A program made the position numbers and the translations under genes. From Haemophilus sp. (GTDB lineage Bacteria; Pseudomonadota; Gammaproteobacteria; Enterobacterales; Pasteurellaceae): a DNA stretch of 64,000 nucleotides. Below the pieces are notes generated by a model. The model was not told the DNA's origin. It saw only the letters and a list, made by a program, of their open reading frames with translations, and did not search any database. Of the stretch, positions 10,362 to 19,046 are shown in pieces. The stretch covers positions 1-64,000 of the forward strand of contig JAHZCD010000002.1 in assembly GCA_019423025.1 (NCBI GenBank). The letters run 5' to 3'. Position 1 is the stretch's first letter. Every line of letters starts with the position of its first letter.

Positions 10362-10811
10362 ATGCAAGTAATTCTTTTAGATAAAATCGTTCACCTAGGT
10401 AACGTAGGTGATCAAGTTAATGTTAAATCAGGTTTCGCTCGTAACTTCTTAATCCCACAAGGTAAAGCAGTTATGGCAACTAAAGCTAACATTGAACACT
10501 TTGAAGCACGTCGTGCAGAGTTAGAAGCAGCGGCAGCAGCAAGTTTAGCAGCAGCTCAAGCTCGTGCAGCACAAGTGACTGCATTAGGTTCTGTAACTAT
10601 CGCATCTAAAGCAGGTGAGGAAGGTCGTTTATTCGGCGCAATCACTACTCGTGATGTAGCAGAAGCAGTAACTGCAGCAGGCGTTGAAATTGCGAAAAGC
10701 GAAGTTCGTTTACCAAACGGTCCAATCCGTACTCTTGGTGACCACGATGTTCGTTTCCAACTTCACGGCGAAGTATTTGCAACATTAGATGTTATCGTTG
10801 TTGCAGAATAA
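10362..10811 (+). CDS. rplI: 50S ribosomal protein L9
   Basis: L9 binds 23S rRNA near the L1 stalk and helps keep the reading frame. The 149-residue product has the N-terminal domain [35 protein letters not shown], the long connecting alanine-rich helix (about residues 45-75) and the C-terminal domain with [18 protein letters not shown] precedes the ATG. It is the last gene of the operon. Confidence 0.97.
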   Translation: MQVILLDKIVHLGNVGDQVNVKSGFARNFLIPQGKAVMATKANIEHFEARRAELEAAAAASLAAAQARAAQVTALGSVTIASKAGEEGRLFGAITTRDVAEAVTAAGVEIAKSEVRLPNGPIRTLGDHDVRFQLHGEVFATLDVIVVAE

Positions 10812-10833
10812 TTATCAAAGTTTTTGATAAAAG

Positions 10834-10863
10834 AAAACCCGACGTTATGTCGGGTTTTTTGTT
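10834..10863 (+). terminator. rplI operon terminator
   Basis: AACCCGAC and GTCGGGTT form a short hairpin with a GTTAT loop and are followed by six or more T. Confidence 0.9.
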
Positions 10864-10903
10864 TTTCTGGATTAAGAAAATATTTTGGTTATTTGTCGAG
10901 AAT

Positions 10904-10936
10904 AAAAAAGTGCGGTCATTTTTGACCGCACTTTTA
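10904..10936. terminator. USS-pair terminator between rplI and frdD
   Basis: AAAAGTGCGGTCA and TGACCGCACTTTT form a hairpin. It serves mainly the minus-strand frd operon and is backed up on the plus strand by the rplI terminator. Confidence 0.85.
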
Positions 10937-10959
10937 TTTATCAATTTAGTATTTTTAAA

Positions 10960-11304
10960 TTACAAACCTAATACGGCAAATAACACCCAAACAGTGTAAA
11001 TGGTTGCGAGGCCGTAGAAGATAAATCCGCCTGCTGGCACGTGGATTTTAAGATCGTGCATCGCGTGATGGATACGGTGTAAACCACACCACATTGGGAA
11101 AATGGTTAAAACTAAGATAACCAATTTTCCGATCCAAGAATAAGCGAATGTAATTAAGTTATGTGGATCAATTAATCCGAATGGTAACAATAAACCAAGA
11201 ATTAAGATCACAACAGGGAAGAAAATCGCACTGACAGTCCCGCCAGCACCAAACATCAACCATACTGGCGGTTCACCAGAGCGTTTTGGATTTTGATCGA
11301 CCAT
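10960..11304 (-). CDS. frdD: Fumarate reductase membrane anchor subunit D
   Basis: FrdD anchors the FrdAB catalytic dimer and, with FrdC, forms the menaquinol-binding site. The 114-residue product has three hydrophobic helices (near residues 15-38, 52-75 and 94-112) and the conserved [15 protein letters not shown] segment. It lies 11 nt after frdC and is the last gene of frdABCD. Confidence 0.95.
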   Translation of the reverse strand: MVDQNPKRSGEPPVWLMFGAGGTVSAIFFPVVILILGLLLPFGLIDPHNLITFAYSWIGKLVILVLTIFPMWCGLHRIHHAMHDLKIHVPAGGFIFYGLATIYTVWVLFAVLGL

Positions 11305-11315
11305 TTTTTCTCTCC

Positions 11316-11726
11316 CTACATATAAACTAAAATTAATGCGATAACACTAATCACAGCTGTTACTGCCCAAAGTGCATTTCTTAACACGTGATGTGGCAAA
11401 CGTTCATTTTTAACAATGATGTTCATCACTTTTGGTGTCATCACGAAATAAGTTGCAGTGTGATATAAGGTCGCAATTAATGTGATGATATTTAAGAACA
11501 CCACAATTGGATTTCTTAAGAAGCCAATGAAATCAACAATACCTAAGCCTGGTACAGGATTGCTTGCAAGGCAAAGTACACCGTAAAGCAATACGATACA
11601 GAACCACACAGCAAAGATAGAAGTTGCTTCACGTACCATATAAGCTTTGTAGAAATCCAATTTTTGCCACCAAGTAGCCGTCATTGGGCGAACATATTTT
11701 TTGCGTTTACTTACTGTTACTGACAT
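11316..11726 (-). CDS. frdC: Fumarate reductase membrane anchor subunit C
   Basis: FrdC is the other quinone-binding membrane anchor. The 136-residue product starts with a basic cytosolic stretch ([20 protein letters not shown]) and carries three transmembrane helices, including [14 protein letters not shown]. Length is standard. It follows frdB after 10 nt. Confidence 0.95.
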   Translation of the reverse strand: MSVTVSKRKKYVRPMTATWWQKLDFYKAYMVREATSIFAVWFCIVLLYGVLCLASNPVPGLGIVDFIGFLRNPIVVFLNIITLIATLYHTATYFVMTPKVMNIIVKNERLPHHVLRNALWAVTAVISVIALILVYM

Positions 11727-11736
11727 ATTCTTCCCC

Positions 11737-12507
11737 TTAGCCTTTTGGTTTTAGCATTGAGATAACATAATCTTTGGCACTTTCCACTTTGCCTTGGTTG
11801 ATTGCAGAAGCTGGATCCACGTGTTTTGGACAGACTTCAGAACAATAACCCACGAAAGTACAGCTCCAAACACCGTTTTTACCATTTAATAATGGCATAC
11901 GTTGTGCTTTACCATGGTCACGGTTATCAAGGTTGTAACGGTGTGCCATTGTAATCGCTGCAGGGCCTAAGAATTCAGGATTTAAACCAAATTGCGGACA
12001 AGCGGCATAGCATAAACCACAGTTGATACACATTGAGAATTGACGATATTTTTCAAGCTGTGCCGGCGTTTGTTTCGTACGGCTGACTTGCAACTCTTTC
12101 GATGGATGTGGTTTACCATCTAATGCTGGTGCTTCGTTACCAATAATATAAGGTTTAATTGCCTCTAAACTTTCGATGAAGTGGCTTAAATCAACCACTA
12201 AGTCGCGTTCAATAGGGAAGTTTGCTAATGGTTCAATACGCATATGGCCGCTGTAATCACGTAAGAATGTTTTACAAGCCAATTTTGGTTTGTTATTTAC
12301 CATCATCCCACAAGAACCGCAGATCGCCATACGGCAAGACCAGCGATAAGAAAGAGACGGTTCAAGTTTATCTTTAATGTAACCTAACGCATCTAAAAGA
12401 GAAGTTTGGTTATCATAAGGTACTTGATAAGAGCTTAAATGTGGCTCTTGATCATTTTCTGGGTTGTAGCGTAATACTTCTACAGTCATTACTGGTGAAT
12501 TAGCCAT
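11737..12507 (-). CDS. frdB: Fumarate reductase iron-sulfur subunit
   Basis: FrdB carries electrons from menaquinol to FrdA through [2Fe-2S], [4Fe-4S] and [3Fe-4S] clusters. The 256-residue product shows [16 protein letters not shown] for the first cluster and [14 protein letters not shown] plus [16 protein letters not shown] for the others. The start is the ATG at 12507 behind AAGGAGC, which overlaps the frdA stop by 8 nt. A longer upstream reading (from 12567) lies within frdA and is rejected. Confidence 0.96.
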   Translation of the reverse strand: MANSPVMTVEVLRYNPENDQEPHLSSYQVPYDNQTSLLDALGYIKDKLEPSLSYRWSCRMAICGSCGMMVNNKPKLACKTFLRDYSGHMRIEPLANFPIERDLVVDLSHFIESLEAIKPYIIGNEAPALDGKPHPSKELQVSRTKQTPAQLEKYRQFSMCINCGLCYAACPQFGLNPEFLGPAAITMAHRYNLDNRDHGKAQRMPLLNGKNGVWSCTFVGYCSEVCPKHVDPASAINQGKVESAKDYVISMLKPKG

Positions 12508-14299
12508 TTGCTTGCTCCTTAGCTTTCGCAGCCGCTTCTGCCGCTTCTGCTTCAGCACCATAAACACGTTTTGCTGGTTGAGATTTAGTGATTTTCACCG
12601 GGCTGTATTCAATACGCGGTGCATCATCGCCATTGTAGTAAGCAAGGGTGTGTTTTAAATAATTCACATCATCACGTTCAGTGTAGTCTAAGCGTTGGTG
12701 TGCACCACGAGATTCTTTACGTTCAATTGCAGAGTTGGCAATTGATTGTGCCACATCAAGGATGTAACCTAATTCTACAGTGTAAAGCACATCGGTATTG
12801 AATACGCTTGAACGGTCTGCAACACGAATACGTTTATAACGTTCTTTAAGCTCAGCAATTTTATCTACTGCTTTTTGCATGCTTTCTTGGTCACGGTAGA
12901 TACCACAACCTTCTTCCATGACGGTACCCATTTCATCACGGATTTCAGACCAAGATTCATTACCGTCTTGGTTATAAAGTGCTTCAAGGCGAGCCACAAC
13001 ATCTTGTGCTTGTGCATCAACTGCTGCACGGTTTGCTGGTTGTGCTTCTGCTGCACGTTGTGCGGCATATTCACCTGCAACACGGCCTAAAACCACTAAT
13101 TCTGCAAGCGAGTTAGAACCTAAACGGTTTGCACCGTGTAAACCAGAAGACGCACATTCACCCACAGCAAATAATCCTTTAATGCGAGTTTCGCTGTTGA
13201 AATCCACTTCAATACCACCCATGGTATAGTGAACAACCGGACGAACTGGAATTGGTTCATTAACTGGGTTTACACCTTCATAAGCACTTGCTAATTCACA
13301 AATGAATGGAAGACGTTCATGTAAATATTTTTCACCTAAGTGACGTAAGTCAAGGTGAACCACATCAACACCTTTTGCAGTTTTTAAGGTGTTGCCTTTT
13401 TTCCATTCTTGCCAGAATGCTTGTGAAACTTTATCACGCGGACCAAGTTCCATATATTTGTTTTCAGGTTTACCGATTGGGGTTTCAGGGCCTAGACCAT
13501 AATCTTGTAAATAACGGTAGCCGTTTTTATTCACTAAGATACCGCCTTCACCACGACAACCTTCAGTCATTAAGATACCGGTGTTCGGTAAGCCGGTTGG
13601 GTGGTATTGGACGAATTCCATATCACGAAGAGGAACACCGTGACGATATGCCATTGATAAACCATCACCAGTTACGATACCGCCGTTGGTGTTGAATTTA
13701 AATGCACGACAACCACCGCCAGTTGCAATTACAACCGCATTTGCGTTGATTTGAACAAGTGAGCCTTCCATCATATTCATCGCAACCATACCGCGAGCAT
13801 GGCCATCATCAACCAAGATGTCTAAAACGAAGTGCTCATCAAAACGCTGAATTTGTGGATATTGAATGGATGTTTGGAAAAGAGTATGTAATAAGTGGAA
13901 ACCGGTTTTATCTGCTGCGAACCAAGTACGTTCGATTTTCATCCCACCGAAACGACGCACGTTCACATCGCCATCTGCTTTACGGCTCCAAGGGCAACCC
14001 CAACGTTCAAGTTGAGTCATTTCCACTGGAGAATGTTCAACGAAGTATTCCACCACATCTTGTTCACATAACCAGTCACCACCGGCAACGGTATCGTGGA
14101 AGTGTTTATCGTAGGAATCTTCTTCTTTAATTACTGCGGCCGCACCACCTTCTGCTGCAACCGTATGGCTACGCATAGGATAAACCTTAGAAACTAATGC
14201 GATCTTTAAGTTAGGGTTTGCTTCTGCTGCTGCAATTGCTGCACGTAAACCGCCGCCACCGGCACCAACAATAGCAATATCGACATTAACCGTTTGCAC
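12500..14299 (-). CDS. frdA: Fumarate reductase flavoprotein subunit
   Basis: FrdA reduces fumarate to succinate as terminal acceptor during anaerobic growth. The 599-residue product has the FAD motif [17 protein letters not shown], the flavin-linking [13 protein letters not shown] and the substrate-site [21 protein letters not shown] region, and ends with an alanine-rich tail. I take the GTG at 14299 ([12 protein letters not shown] after Met replacement), because GGAGGATATC precedes it; an in-frame TTG at 14311 overlaps the Shine-Dalgarno itself. It is the first gene of frdABCD, divergent from epmA as in E. coli. Confidence 0.96.
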   Translation of the reverse strand: MQTVNVDIAIVGAGGGGLRAAIAAAEANPNLKIALVSKVYPMRSHTVAAEGGAAAVIKEEDSYDKHFHDTVAGGDWLCEQDVVEYFVEHSPVEMTQLERWGCPWSRKADGDVNVRRFGGMKIERTWFAADKTGFHLLHTLFQTSIQYPQIQRFDEHFVLDILVDDGHARGMVAMNMMEGSLVQINANAVVIATGGGCRAFKFNTNGGIVTGDGLSMAYRHGVPLRDMEFVQYHPTGLPNTGILMTEGCRGEGGILVNKNGYRYLQDYGLGPETPIGKPENKYMELGPRDKVSQAFWQEWKKGNTLKTAKGVDVVHLDLRHLGEKYLHERLPFICELASAYEGVNPVNEPIPVRPVVHYTMGGIEVDFNSETRIKGLFAVGECASSGLHGANRLGSNSLAELVVLGRVAGEYAAQRAAEAQPANRAAVDAQAQDVVARLEALYNQDGNESWSEIRDEMGTVMEEGCGIYRDQESMQKAVDKIAELKERYKRIRVADRSSVFNTDVLYTVELGYILDVAQSIANSAIERKESRGAHQRLDYTERDDVNYLKHTLAYYNGDDAPRIEYSPVKITKSQPAKRVYGAEAEAAEAAAKAKEQANG

Positions 14300-14430
14300 G
14301 ATATCCTCCAATCATATAGAAAGTAAAAAAATAAAACGCCCTAAATTAATAGGGGCATGTTGTCATTCTGCCATTTTTGTTTACAAATTAGTAACTTTTT
14401 TTCTGGAATAAACGGACAAAATACTAAAAG

Positions 14431-14446
14431 TGTGATCTAACTCAAA
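14431..14446. promoter_or_regulatory. FNR/CRP-like site between frdA and epmA
   Basis: On the plus strand TGTGA-N6-TCAAA (14431-14446) matches CRP at 9 of 10 half-site positions. On the minus strand TTGAG-N4-ATCAC (14445-14432) matches FNR at 8 of 10. It stands about 130 bp before the frdA start, where oxygen control of fumarate reductase is expected. Confidence 0.55.
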
Positions 14447-14579
14447 AAAGTTAGTTTTTTTATATTTCTTAGATGATAACCGTTTGCGTTTATGAATGAT
14501 TTAGTCGGATTATTGAGTTAAAAATCACTCTTGTTTACAATAGCCTAATTCATTTTAGACGTGAAAAACGGAGAAAAAA

Positions 14580-15563
14580 ATGACCGCACTTAGCGATAAA
14601 AAAACAGAATGGCAACCTTCCGCCTCAATTAAAAATTTATTGGCGCGTGCCAAAATCATAGCTGAAATTCGCCAGTTCTTTACTGAACGTGGATTATTAG
14701 AAGTTGAAACCCCTGTTTTAAGTGAGTTTGGCGTAACGGATCTTCACCTTTCTACCTTTAATACAGAATTTGTTGCCCCTTTTGATGAACTCTCGAAAAC
14801 GCTGTGGCTTTCTACCAGCCCGGAATATCACATGAAGCGTTTATTGGCGGCAGGCAGTGGACCTATTTTTCAAATTGGTAAAGTGTTTCGTAATGAAGAA
14901 GCAGGCAATCGCCATAATCCCGAATTCACCATGCTTGAATGGTATCGACCGCACTTTGATATGTATCGTCTGATGAATGAAGTGGATGATTTGTTACAAC
15001 AGATCCTCGATTGTAAACCGGCAGAAACTTTAAGTTATCAGTTTGTCTTCCAAGAATATGTAGGATTAGATCCATTGTCTGCGACTCGTCAAGAATTGGT
15101 GGAAGCAGCACGTAAACACAACTTTATGGCAGATGAAGATGAAGATCGTGATACCTTATTACAATTTCTATTCAGTGAAGTGGTGGAACCTAAAATTGGG
15201 CAAGAGGCGCCTGTTGCGGTTTATCATTTCCCTTCTTCCCAAGCCGCGCTTGCACAGCTTAGCCCAGAAGATAGCCGTGTGGCAGAACGTTTTGAGTTTT
15301 ATTATAAAGGCTTAGAGTTAGCCAACGGTTTCCATGAGCTCACCGATGCACGCGAACAACAATACCGCTTTGAAAAAGACAATCGTCTACGGGAAAAAGC
15401 AGGCTTGCCACAACGTGAAATTGACTATCGTTTTTTAGGGGCTTTACAAGCAGGCATTCCAAATACTTCTGGTGTGGCTTTAGGGGTCGATCGTTTAATT
15501 ATGATTGCATTAGGCGCAGAAAGTATTAAAGAAGTGATTTCATTTTCGGTGGAATGTGCTTAG
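14580..15563 (+). CDS. epmA: Elongation factor P--(R)-beta-lysine ligase EpmA
   Basis: EpmA (also PoxA, GenX or YjeA) is a LysRS-like enzyme that attaches beta-lysine to EF-P for smooth translation of polyproline stretches. The 327-residue product is a catalytic core without the LysRS anticodon domain. It contains the class II motifs [20 protein letters not shown] and [15 protein letters not shown]. The first codons ATGACCGCACTT are themselves a uptake sequence. GGAGAAAAA precedes the ATG. Neither epmB nor efp lies in the window. Confidence 0.94.
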   Translation: MTALSDKKTEWQPSASIKNLLARAKIIAEIRQFFTERGLLEVETPVLSEFGVTDLHLSTFNTEFVAPFDELSKTLWLSTSPEYHMKRLLAAGSGPIFQIGKVFRNEEAGNRHNPEFTMLEWYRPHFDMYRLMNEVDDLLQQILDCKPAETLSYQFVFQEYVGLDPLSATRQELVEAARKHNFMADEDEDRDTLLQFLFSEVVEPKIGQEAPVAVYHFPSSQAALAQLSPEDSRVAERFEFYYKGLELANGFHELTDAREQQYRFEKDNRLREKAGLPQREIDYRFLGALQAGIPNTSGVALGVDRLIMIALGAESIKEVISFSVECA

Positions 15564-15672
15564 TCTGCTCAAAAAATATTCATTATTTCTTCGAAAATGA
15601 ATAAAAAAGAAGAACAAATTGCTCAAAATAGAGAGAGAGTTGTATAGACAAAATTCTGAAAAGTTCGATGTG

Positions 15673-15706
15673 AAAGGATGTTTTTGATTAAAAAATGTCC
15701 TTTTTT
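15673..15706 (+). terminator. Probable epmA terminator
   Basis: AAAGGA and TCCTTT form a stem with complementary TTTTT/AAAAA inside and a T-rich run after. It stands about 110 nt past the epmA stop. Confidence 0.55.
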
Positions 15707-15716
15707 GTGTGAAAAA

Positions 15717-15732
15717 TGTGATCTTGATCGGA
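15717..15732 (+). promoter_or_regulatory. Weak CRP-like site upstream of the porin
   Basis: TGTGATCTTGATCGGA has a perfect left half (TGTGA) but a poor right half. It lies 29 bp before a good -35 box. It is a candidate only. Confidence 0.3.
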
Positions 15733-15760
15733 TTTTAGAAAATTGGAAGAGATCCTCCCA

Positions 15761-15788
15761 TTGACACTATAGGTTTATTTTGTAATAT
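15761..15788 (+). promoter_or_regulatory. Sigma-70 promoter of the porin gene
   Basis: TTGACA (15761-15766) and TAATAT (15783-15788) are spaced by 16 bp, with TG before the -10 box. This near-consensus promoter suits an abundant outer-membrane protein. About 85 nt of leader follow before the ATG. Confidence 0.8.
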
Positions 15789-15875
15789 TTGCGACGTCTA
15801 TTTCGGAGATTGAACTTTTTATGAAAAATTGCTTCAATCAAAAATCATAGGTAACAACCAAAAGGAATAACAATT

Positions 15876-16919
15876 ATGAAAAAGACACTAGCAGCATTAA
15901 TCGTTACTGCATTTGCCGCTTCAGCAGCAAACGCAGCAGTAGTTTATGACAACGAAGGTACTAAAGTTGAATTAAACGGTTCTCTTCGTGTAATCATGGA
16001 AAAAGCGGATAAAAAAGAATATGACGCCGCTAACCACTCAACTAAAAAATCTAACTCTGCTTTACGTAATGCAGGCTCGCGTTTTGGCATCACTGTAAAA
16101 CATAACTTAGATAACGATTTCTATGCGTTAGGTCGTGTAGAGTTCCGTTTTGATGATACAACTTCTCGTGATAAATTCGGTGGTGTTTATGCTAAACGTG
16201 CTTATGTAGGTTTAGGTAGCAAAGCAATCGGCGAGCTCAAATTTGGTCGTCAACTAACCATCGCGGATGATTTAACTCAAGCGAATGACTATGATTACGG
16301 TTTCATTCCAAAAGAAGAATATATCCCAACTGCGGGTACAGGCGTAGTTCGTTATGACTATAAAGGTATCGAAGGTTTACAATTAAGTGCAAACTATAAC
16401 TTTGGTCAAACAAATGACGAAAAAGGCAATCCACTTAAACCAGGTATCAAAAATGCTTACGCTGTAGGTGCATTATATACAGTGGGTGATTTAGATGCGC
16501 GTTTAGCTTATGGTCACACAAACTTTGAAACTGGTGCATCATACGCTCACCGTTTAGATGGTGTTTTAGCATCATTAGGCTATAAATTTGGTGATTTCAC
16601 ATTAACTGGTGACTTCGCTTATGGTCATGAAAAATTTGATGATGAAAAAACAAACAAATTCTATGTGGCTCCAGGTTTCGCATATCAAGTTCTTCCTGCG
16701 TCTAAAGTATATGGTAACTACCTATATGAACGCGTAAAAGGTGAAAACACTAAAGATAAAACTCACGGTTTCTTACTTGGTGCAGATTACCAACTTCATA
16801 AACAAGTTGTATTATTTGTAGAAGGCAAATATGTGACTACTAAAGAGTACGTTAACGATACTTACGATGGTAAAACTAAAGACAGAGCTATCGGTGTAGG
16901 TATGCGTGTATTCTTCTAA
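15876..16919 (+). CDS. ompP2: OmpP2-like general porin
   Basis: This is a major outer-membrane trimeric porin for passage of small solutes, including NAD-related nutrients in Haemophilus. The 347-residue precursor has the signal peptide MKKTLAALIVTAFAASAANA and a mature start AVVYDNEGTKVEL. It continues in alternating beta strands and charged loops, ending with the outer-membrane signature GVGMRVFF (terminal Phe). Lysine-rich surface loops are typical of P2. The ATG at 15876 follows AAGGAATAACAATT. It is a single-gene unit with a strong promoter and terminator. Confidence 0.9.
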   Translation: MKKTLAALIVTAFAASAANAAVVYDNEGTKVELNGSLRVIMEKADKKEYDAANHSTKKSNSALRNAGSRFGITVKHNLDNDFYALGRVEFRFDDTTSRDKFGGVYAKRAYVGLGSKAIGELKFGRQLTIADDLTQANDYDYGFIPKEEYIPTAGTGVVRYDYKGIEGLQLSANYNFGQTNDEKGNPLKPGIKNAYAVGALYTVGDLDARLAYGHTNFETGASYAHRLDGVLASLGYKFGDFTLTGDFAYGHEKFDDEKTNKFYVAPGFAYQVLPASKVYGNYLYERVKGENTKDKTHGFLLGADYQLHKQVVLFVEGKYVTTKEYVNDTYDGKTKDRAIGVGMRVFF

Positions 16920-16941
16920 TCTTTGATTAGAAAAAATCTGA

Positions 16942-16969
16942 AAAGGCGAATCGAAAGGTTCGCCTTTTT
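16942..16969 (+). terminator. Porin gene terminator
   Basis: AAAGGCGAA and TTCGCCTTT form a hairpin with a TCGAAAGG-type loop and a trailing T run. It lies about 25 nt after the stop. Confidence 0.9.
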
Positions 16970-16981
16970 GTTTATTTTTTT

Positions 16982-17243
16982 AAATCTCCCCAACCCCTCT
17001 TTACGAAAGAGGGGCTTTTTTTATGATGTGGCTTTTAGTGATTTTATCGGGAATGTATTTGAGATAGCTAAGAACGGAGAGCATTTATTTCTATAAAGAT
17101 CCCCCTCTTTCGTAAAGAGGGGCTTTTTTATGAGTTACTTTTAATATTTTATGGGAGTATTTGAGAGGGCTAAGAGCAGAGAGAGTATTTATTTGCCAAT
17201 AAAATACCCCCTCTTTCGTAAAGAGGGGGCTAGGGGGAGATTT
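16982..17243. repeat. Tandem array of AGAGGGG palindromes with inverted ends
   Basis: CCCCTCTTT-nnn-AAAGAGGGG hairpins start at about 16994, 17102 and 17208. Two imperfect direct repeats of 106-108 bp (16994-17101 and 17102-17207) each carry one palindrome and a similar following spacer. The array begins AAATCTCCCC (16982) and ends GGGGAGATTT (17234-17243), so its ends are inverted copies. Related hairpins lie between leuA and leuB. It fills most of the porin-hemH gap and may be a non-coding mobile element or terminator set. Confidence 0.75.
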
Positions 17244-17259
17244 AATTAAAGGAGATTTC

Positions 17260-18231
17260 CTACTTCAACTTATCCAAAACCAATTTCCCCATCATTTCAA
17301 TATGGGCGTTTTCTGCATTTAATGCAGGGATATAGTGATAAGACACACCACCGTGATTTAAGAATGTCTCTTTGTTTTCAACCTCAATTTCTTCTAAGGT
17401 TTCTAAGCAATCTACCGAAAAACCTGGGCAAATCACCGCTATTTTTTGAATGCCTTGAGAAGCGGCTTCTTCTAAAAAGTGATCGGTATAAGGTTGTAAC
17501 CATTCTTCACGACCAAAGCGAGATTGGAAGGTCATATTCCATTGGTTTTCTGTCAAACCTAATTTATCCACAATGGCAATGGTCGTTTGTTTGCAGTGCT
17601 GACGATAATAATCGCCCATATTCTCATAACGCAATGGAATGCCGTGATAAGAAAAAAGCAAAAACTCATCGGGTTTTAACCGCACTTTAATCGAATCCAC
17701 TAAGGCATTAATGTAGTTTTCATCAAGATGATAAGAATGAATAAACTCAAAAGGCACAATATTGCGTTCTTGCGCAATGGCACGATTGAAGGCATCGATT
17801 AATGCGCCCGTTGTGGTGCTGGAATATTGTGGGTAAAGCGGCAACACAATCATGCGTTCCACGTCATTTTTAAGTAAATTTTTGACCGCACTTTGCATTG
17901 AAGGATTGCCATAAGTCATGGCAATTTCGACGTGTGCATTGATGCCTTGTTCATTTAAATAAGCCTGCAAACCGGCTTGTTGTTGCTTTGTAATGGCAAG
18001 CAGGGGAGAGCCTTGTTCTGTCCAAATAGCTTGATAATTTTGAGCGATGCGTTTAGAACGCATCGGTAAAATAATGGCTTTTAAAAGGGGATACCATTTC
18101 CAACGAGGCAAATCGACCACACGGGGATCCATTAAAAAATCCGCTAGATAGCGAGAGATCGCAGCGGGTTGAGGGGCATCAGGCGTACCAAGATTGGCTA
18201 AAATGATGCCAATTTTTTGAGTTGTAGTCAT
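17260..18231 (-). CDS. hemH: Ferrochelatase
   Basis: HemH inserts ferrous iron into protoporphyrin IX to make heme. It is the one heme-synthesis step kept by Haemophilus that otherwise need exogenous heme. The 323-residue product starts [20 protein letters not shown], shows the catalytic histidine in FSYHGIP and the product-release segment [16 protein letters not shown]. The ATG at 18231 overlaps the upstream stop as ATGA, so an alternative start at 18270 is rejected. Forms an operon with the thioesterase gene. Confidence 0.95.
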   Translation of the reverse strand: MTTTQKIGIILANLGTPDAPQPAAISRYLADFLMDPRVVDLPRWKWYPLLKAIILPMRSKRIAQNYQAIWTEQGSPLLAITKQQQAGLQAYLNEQGINAHVEIAMTYGNPSMQSAVKNLLKNDVERMIVLPLYPQYSSTTTGALIDAFNRAIAQERNIVPFEFIHSYHLDENYINALVDSIKVRLKPDEFLLFSYHGIPLRYENMGDYYRQHCKQTTIAIVDKLGLTENQWNMTFQSRFGREEWLQPYTDHFLEEAASQGIQKIAVICPGFSVDCLETLEEIEVENKETFLNHGGVSYHYIPALNAENAHIEMMGKLVLDKLK

Positions 18232-18647
18232 AAATGTTTGATATAAAGCGTTAATCGAGAAACGCAGCAAAGTTTATCTTGTTCATCGCGAATGTCAATT
18301 TGCCAAACATGGGTATTTTGACTTAAAGCAATTGGCGTTGCCTTTGCGGTAACAAAACCTTTTTTTGCTGGGCGAAGATGATTGGCGTTGATATCTAATC
18401 CTAAGGCAACTTGCCCTTCTTCTATACAGAGAAATCCCGCCAAAGAGCCGATGGTTTCAGCCAATGCCACAGACACGCCACCATGTAATAAACCGAAAGG
18501 CTGTGTGGTGCGATGATCAACCGGCATTTTTGCCTCAATCCAGTTTTCACCATAAGCCGAAATCTCAATGCCTAAATGCCCAACAGCACAATGTTTCCCC
18601 ATTTCATTGAGCTGCTCAAGGGTGAATGCTTTTTTCCAGATTGTCAT
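18228..18647 (-). CDS. menI: MenI/YdiI-type hotdog acyl-CoA thioesterase
   Basis: The 139-residue product is a PaaI-family hotdog thioesterase close to E. coli YdiI, which hydrolyses 1,4-dihydroxy-2-naphthoyl-CoA in menaquinone synthesis and also acts on other acyl-CoA. It has [20 protein letters not shown] with the substrate-facing His-Gly-Gly, and the catalytic Glu in [11 protein letters not shown]. Menaquinone is what fumarate reductase needs, which fits. Its stop overlaps hemH (ATGA). It may be a general thioesterase, as the substrate is inferred by homology. Confidence 0.85.
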   Translation of the reverse strand: MTIWKKAFTLEQLNEMGKHCAVGHLGIEISAYGENWIEAKMPVDHRTTQPFGLLHGGVSVALAETIGSLAGFLCIEEGQVALGLDINANHLRPAKKGFVTAKATPIALSQNTHVWQIDIRDEQDKLCCVSRLTLYIKHL

Positions 18648-18693
18648 GCCTTTCTTCCTTAATTAATCTTATTCGCTTGCTTTAGTTTGATAT

Positions 18694-18737
18694 AAATCCT
18701 CCCTTTCGTAAAGGGATAGATAAATGAGGGGATTTTT
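18694..18737. repeat. Degenerate copy of the AGAGGGG palindromic element
   Basis: CCTCCCTTTCGTAAAGGGA followed by GAGGGGATTTT resembles the elements in the porin-hemH gap but with several changes. It lies just upstream of menI. Confidence 0.4.
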
Positions 18738-18769
18738 TATACCTAAATTTGTTTATTTTTTATCCGAAA

Positions 18770-18843
18770 TTTACAATTATTTACATAATCTAATAAAATT
18801 TAATGAAAATCTTTACATATATTTACATAACTCAAAATTTACC
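18770..18843. promoter_or_regulatory. Phased TTTACA repeats upstream of the adhesin
   Basis: TTTACATA occurs at 18780, 18812 and 18822, TTTACAAT at 18770 and TTTACC at 18838. Two pairs are each spaced exactly 10 bp (one helical turn), with 42 bp between pairs. This looks like a protein-binding array, though the region is very AT-rich and chance is not excluded. It lies about 110-180 bp before the small ORF that precedes the adhesin. Confidence 0.4.
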
Positions 18844-18945
18844 TTAATTGCTTGTAATTTTTAATAAATCTTTTTTTTGATGCTTCCTTTTTATACAAAG
18901 TTGGCTTAAAATAAGCTGTTCTGACCAGAAGGGTAAGGGAAACTA

Positions 18946-19041
18946 TTGTCTAAATTTGTTGTCGCCACCTTTTTGATGCTGAATTTTTTGGTGCTGTTGT
19001 CTGCGCAACAGCTTCTCAACAATCCTAATAAAAAGGAATAA
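18946..19041 (+). CDS. Possible 31-residue hydrophobic leader ORF before the adhesin
   Basis: A TTG at 18946 preceded by AAGGGA at a 5-nt spacing opens a 31-codon frame. Its protein starts MSKFVVATFLMLNFLVLL, a single strong transmembrane-like helix, then a short polar end NNPNKKE. The stop codon at 19039-19041 is 5 nt before the adhesin ATG, and its last codons contain the adhesin ribosome-binding site (AAAGGAA). Translation of the two could therefore be coupled. I do not recognise the peptide. It could be a chance frame, and it uses a TTG start. Confidence 0.45.
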   Translation: MSKFVVATFLMLNFLVLLSAQQLLNNPNKKE

Positions 19042-19046
19042 AACTC

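Noticed and set aside
12619..13090. Antisense ORFs inside frdA
   Set aside because: They read opposite to a complete, conserved FrdA frame and have no start signals; codon shadows of alanine- and glycine-rich coding DNA.
18871..18878. T8 tract upstream of the adhesin as a phase-variable promoter spacer
   Set aside because: I cannot find -35 and -10 boxes whose spacing it would set, so the link is unsupported.
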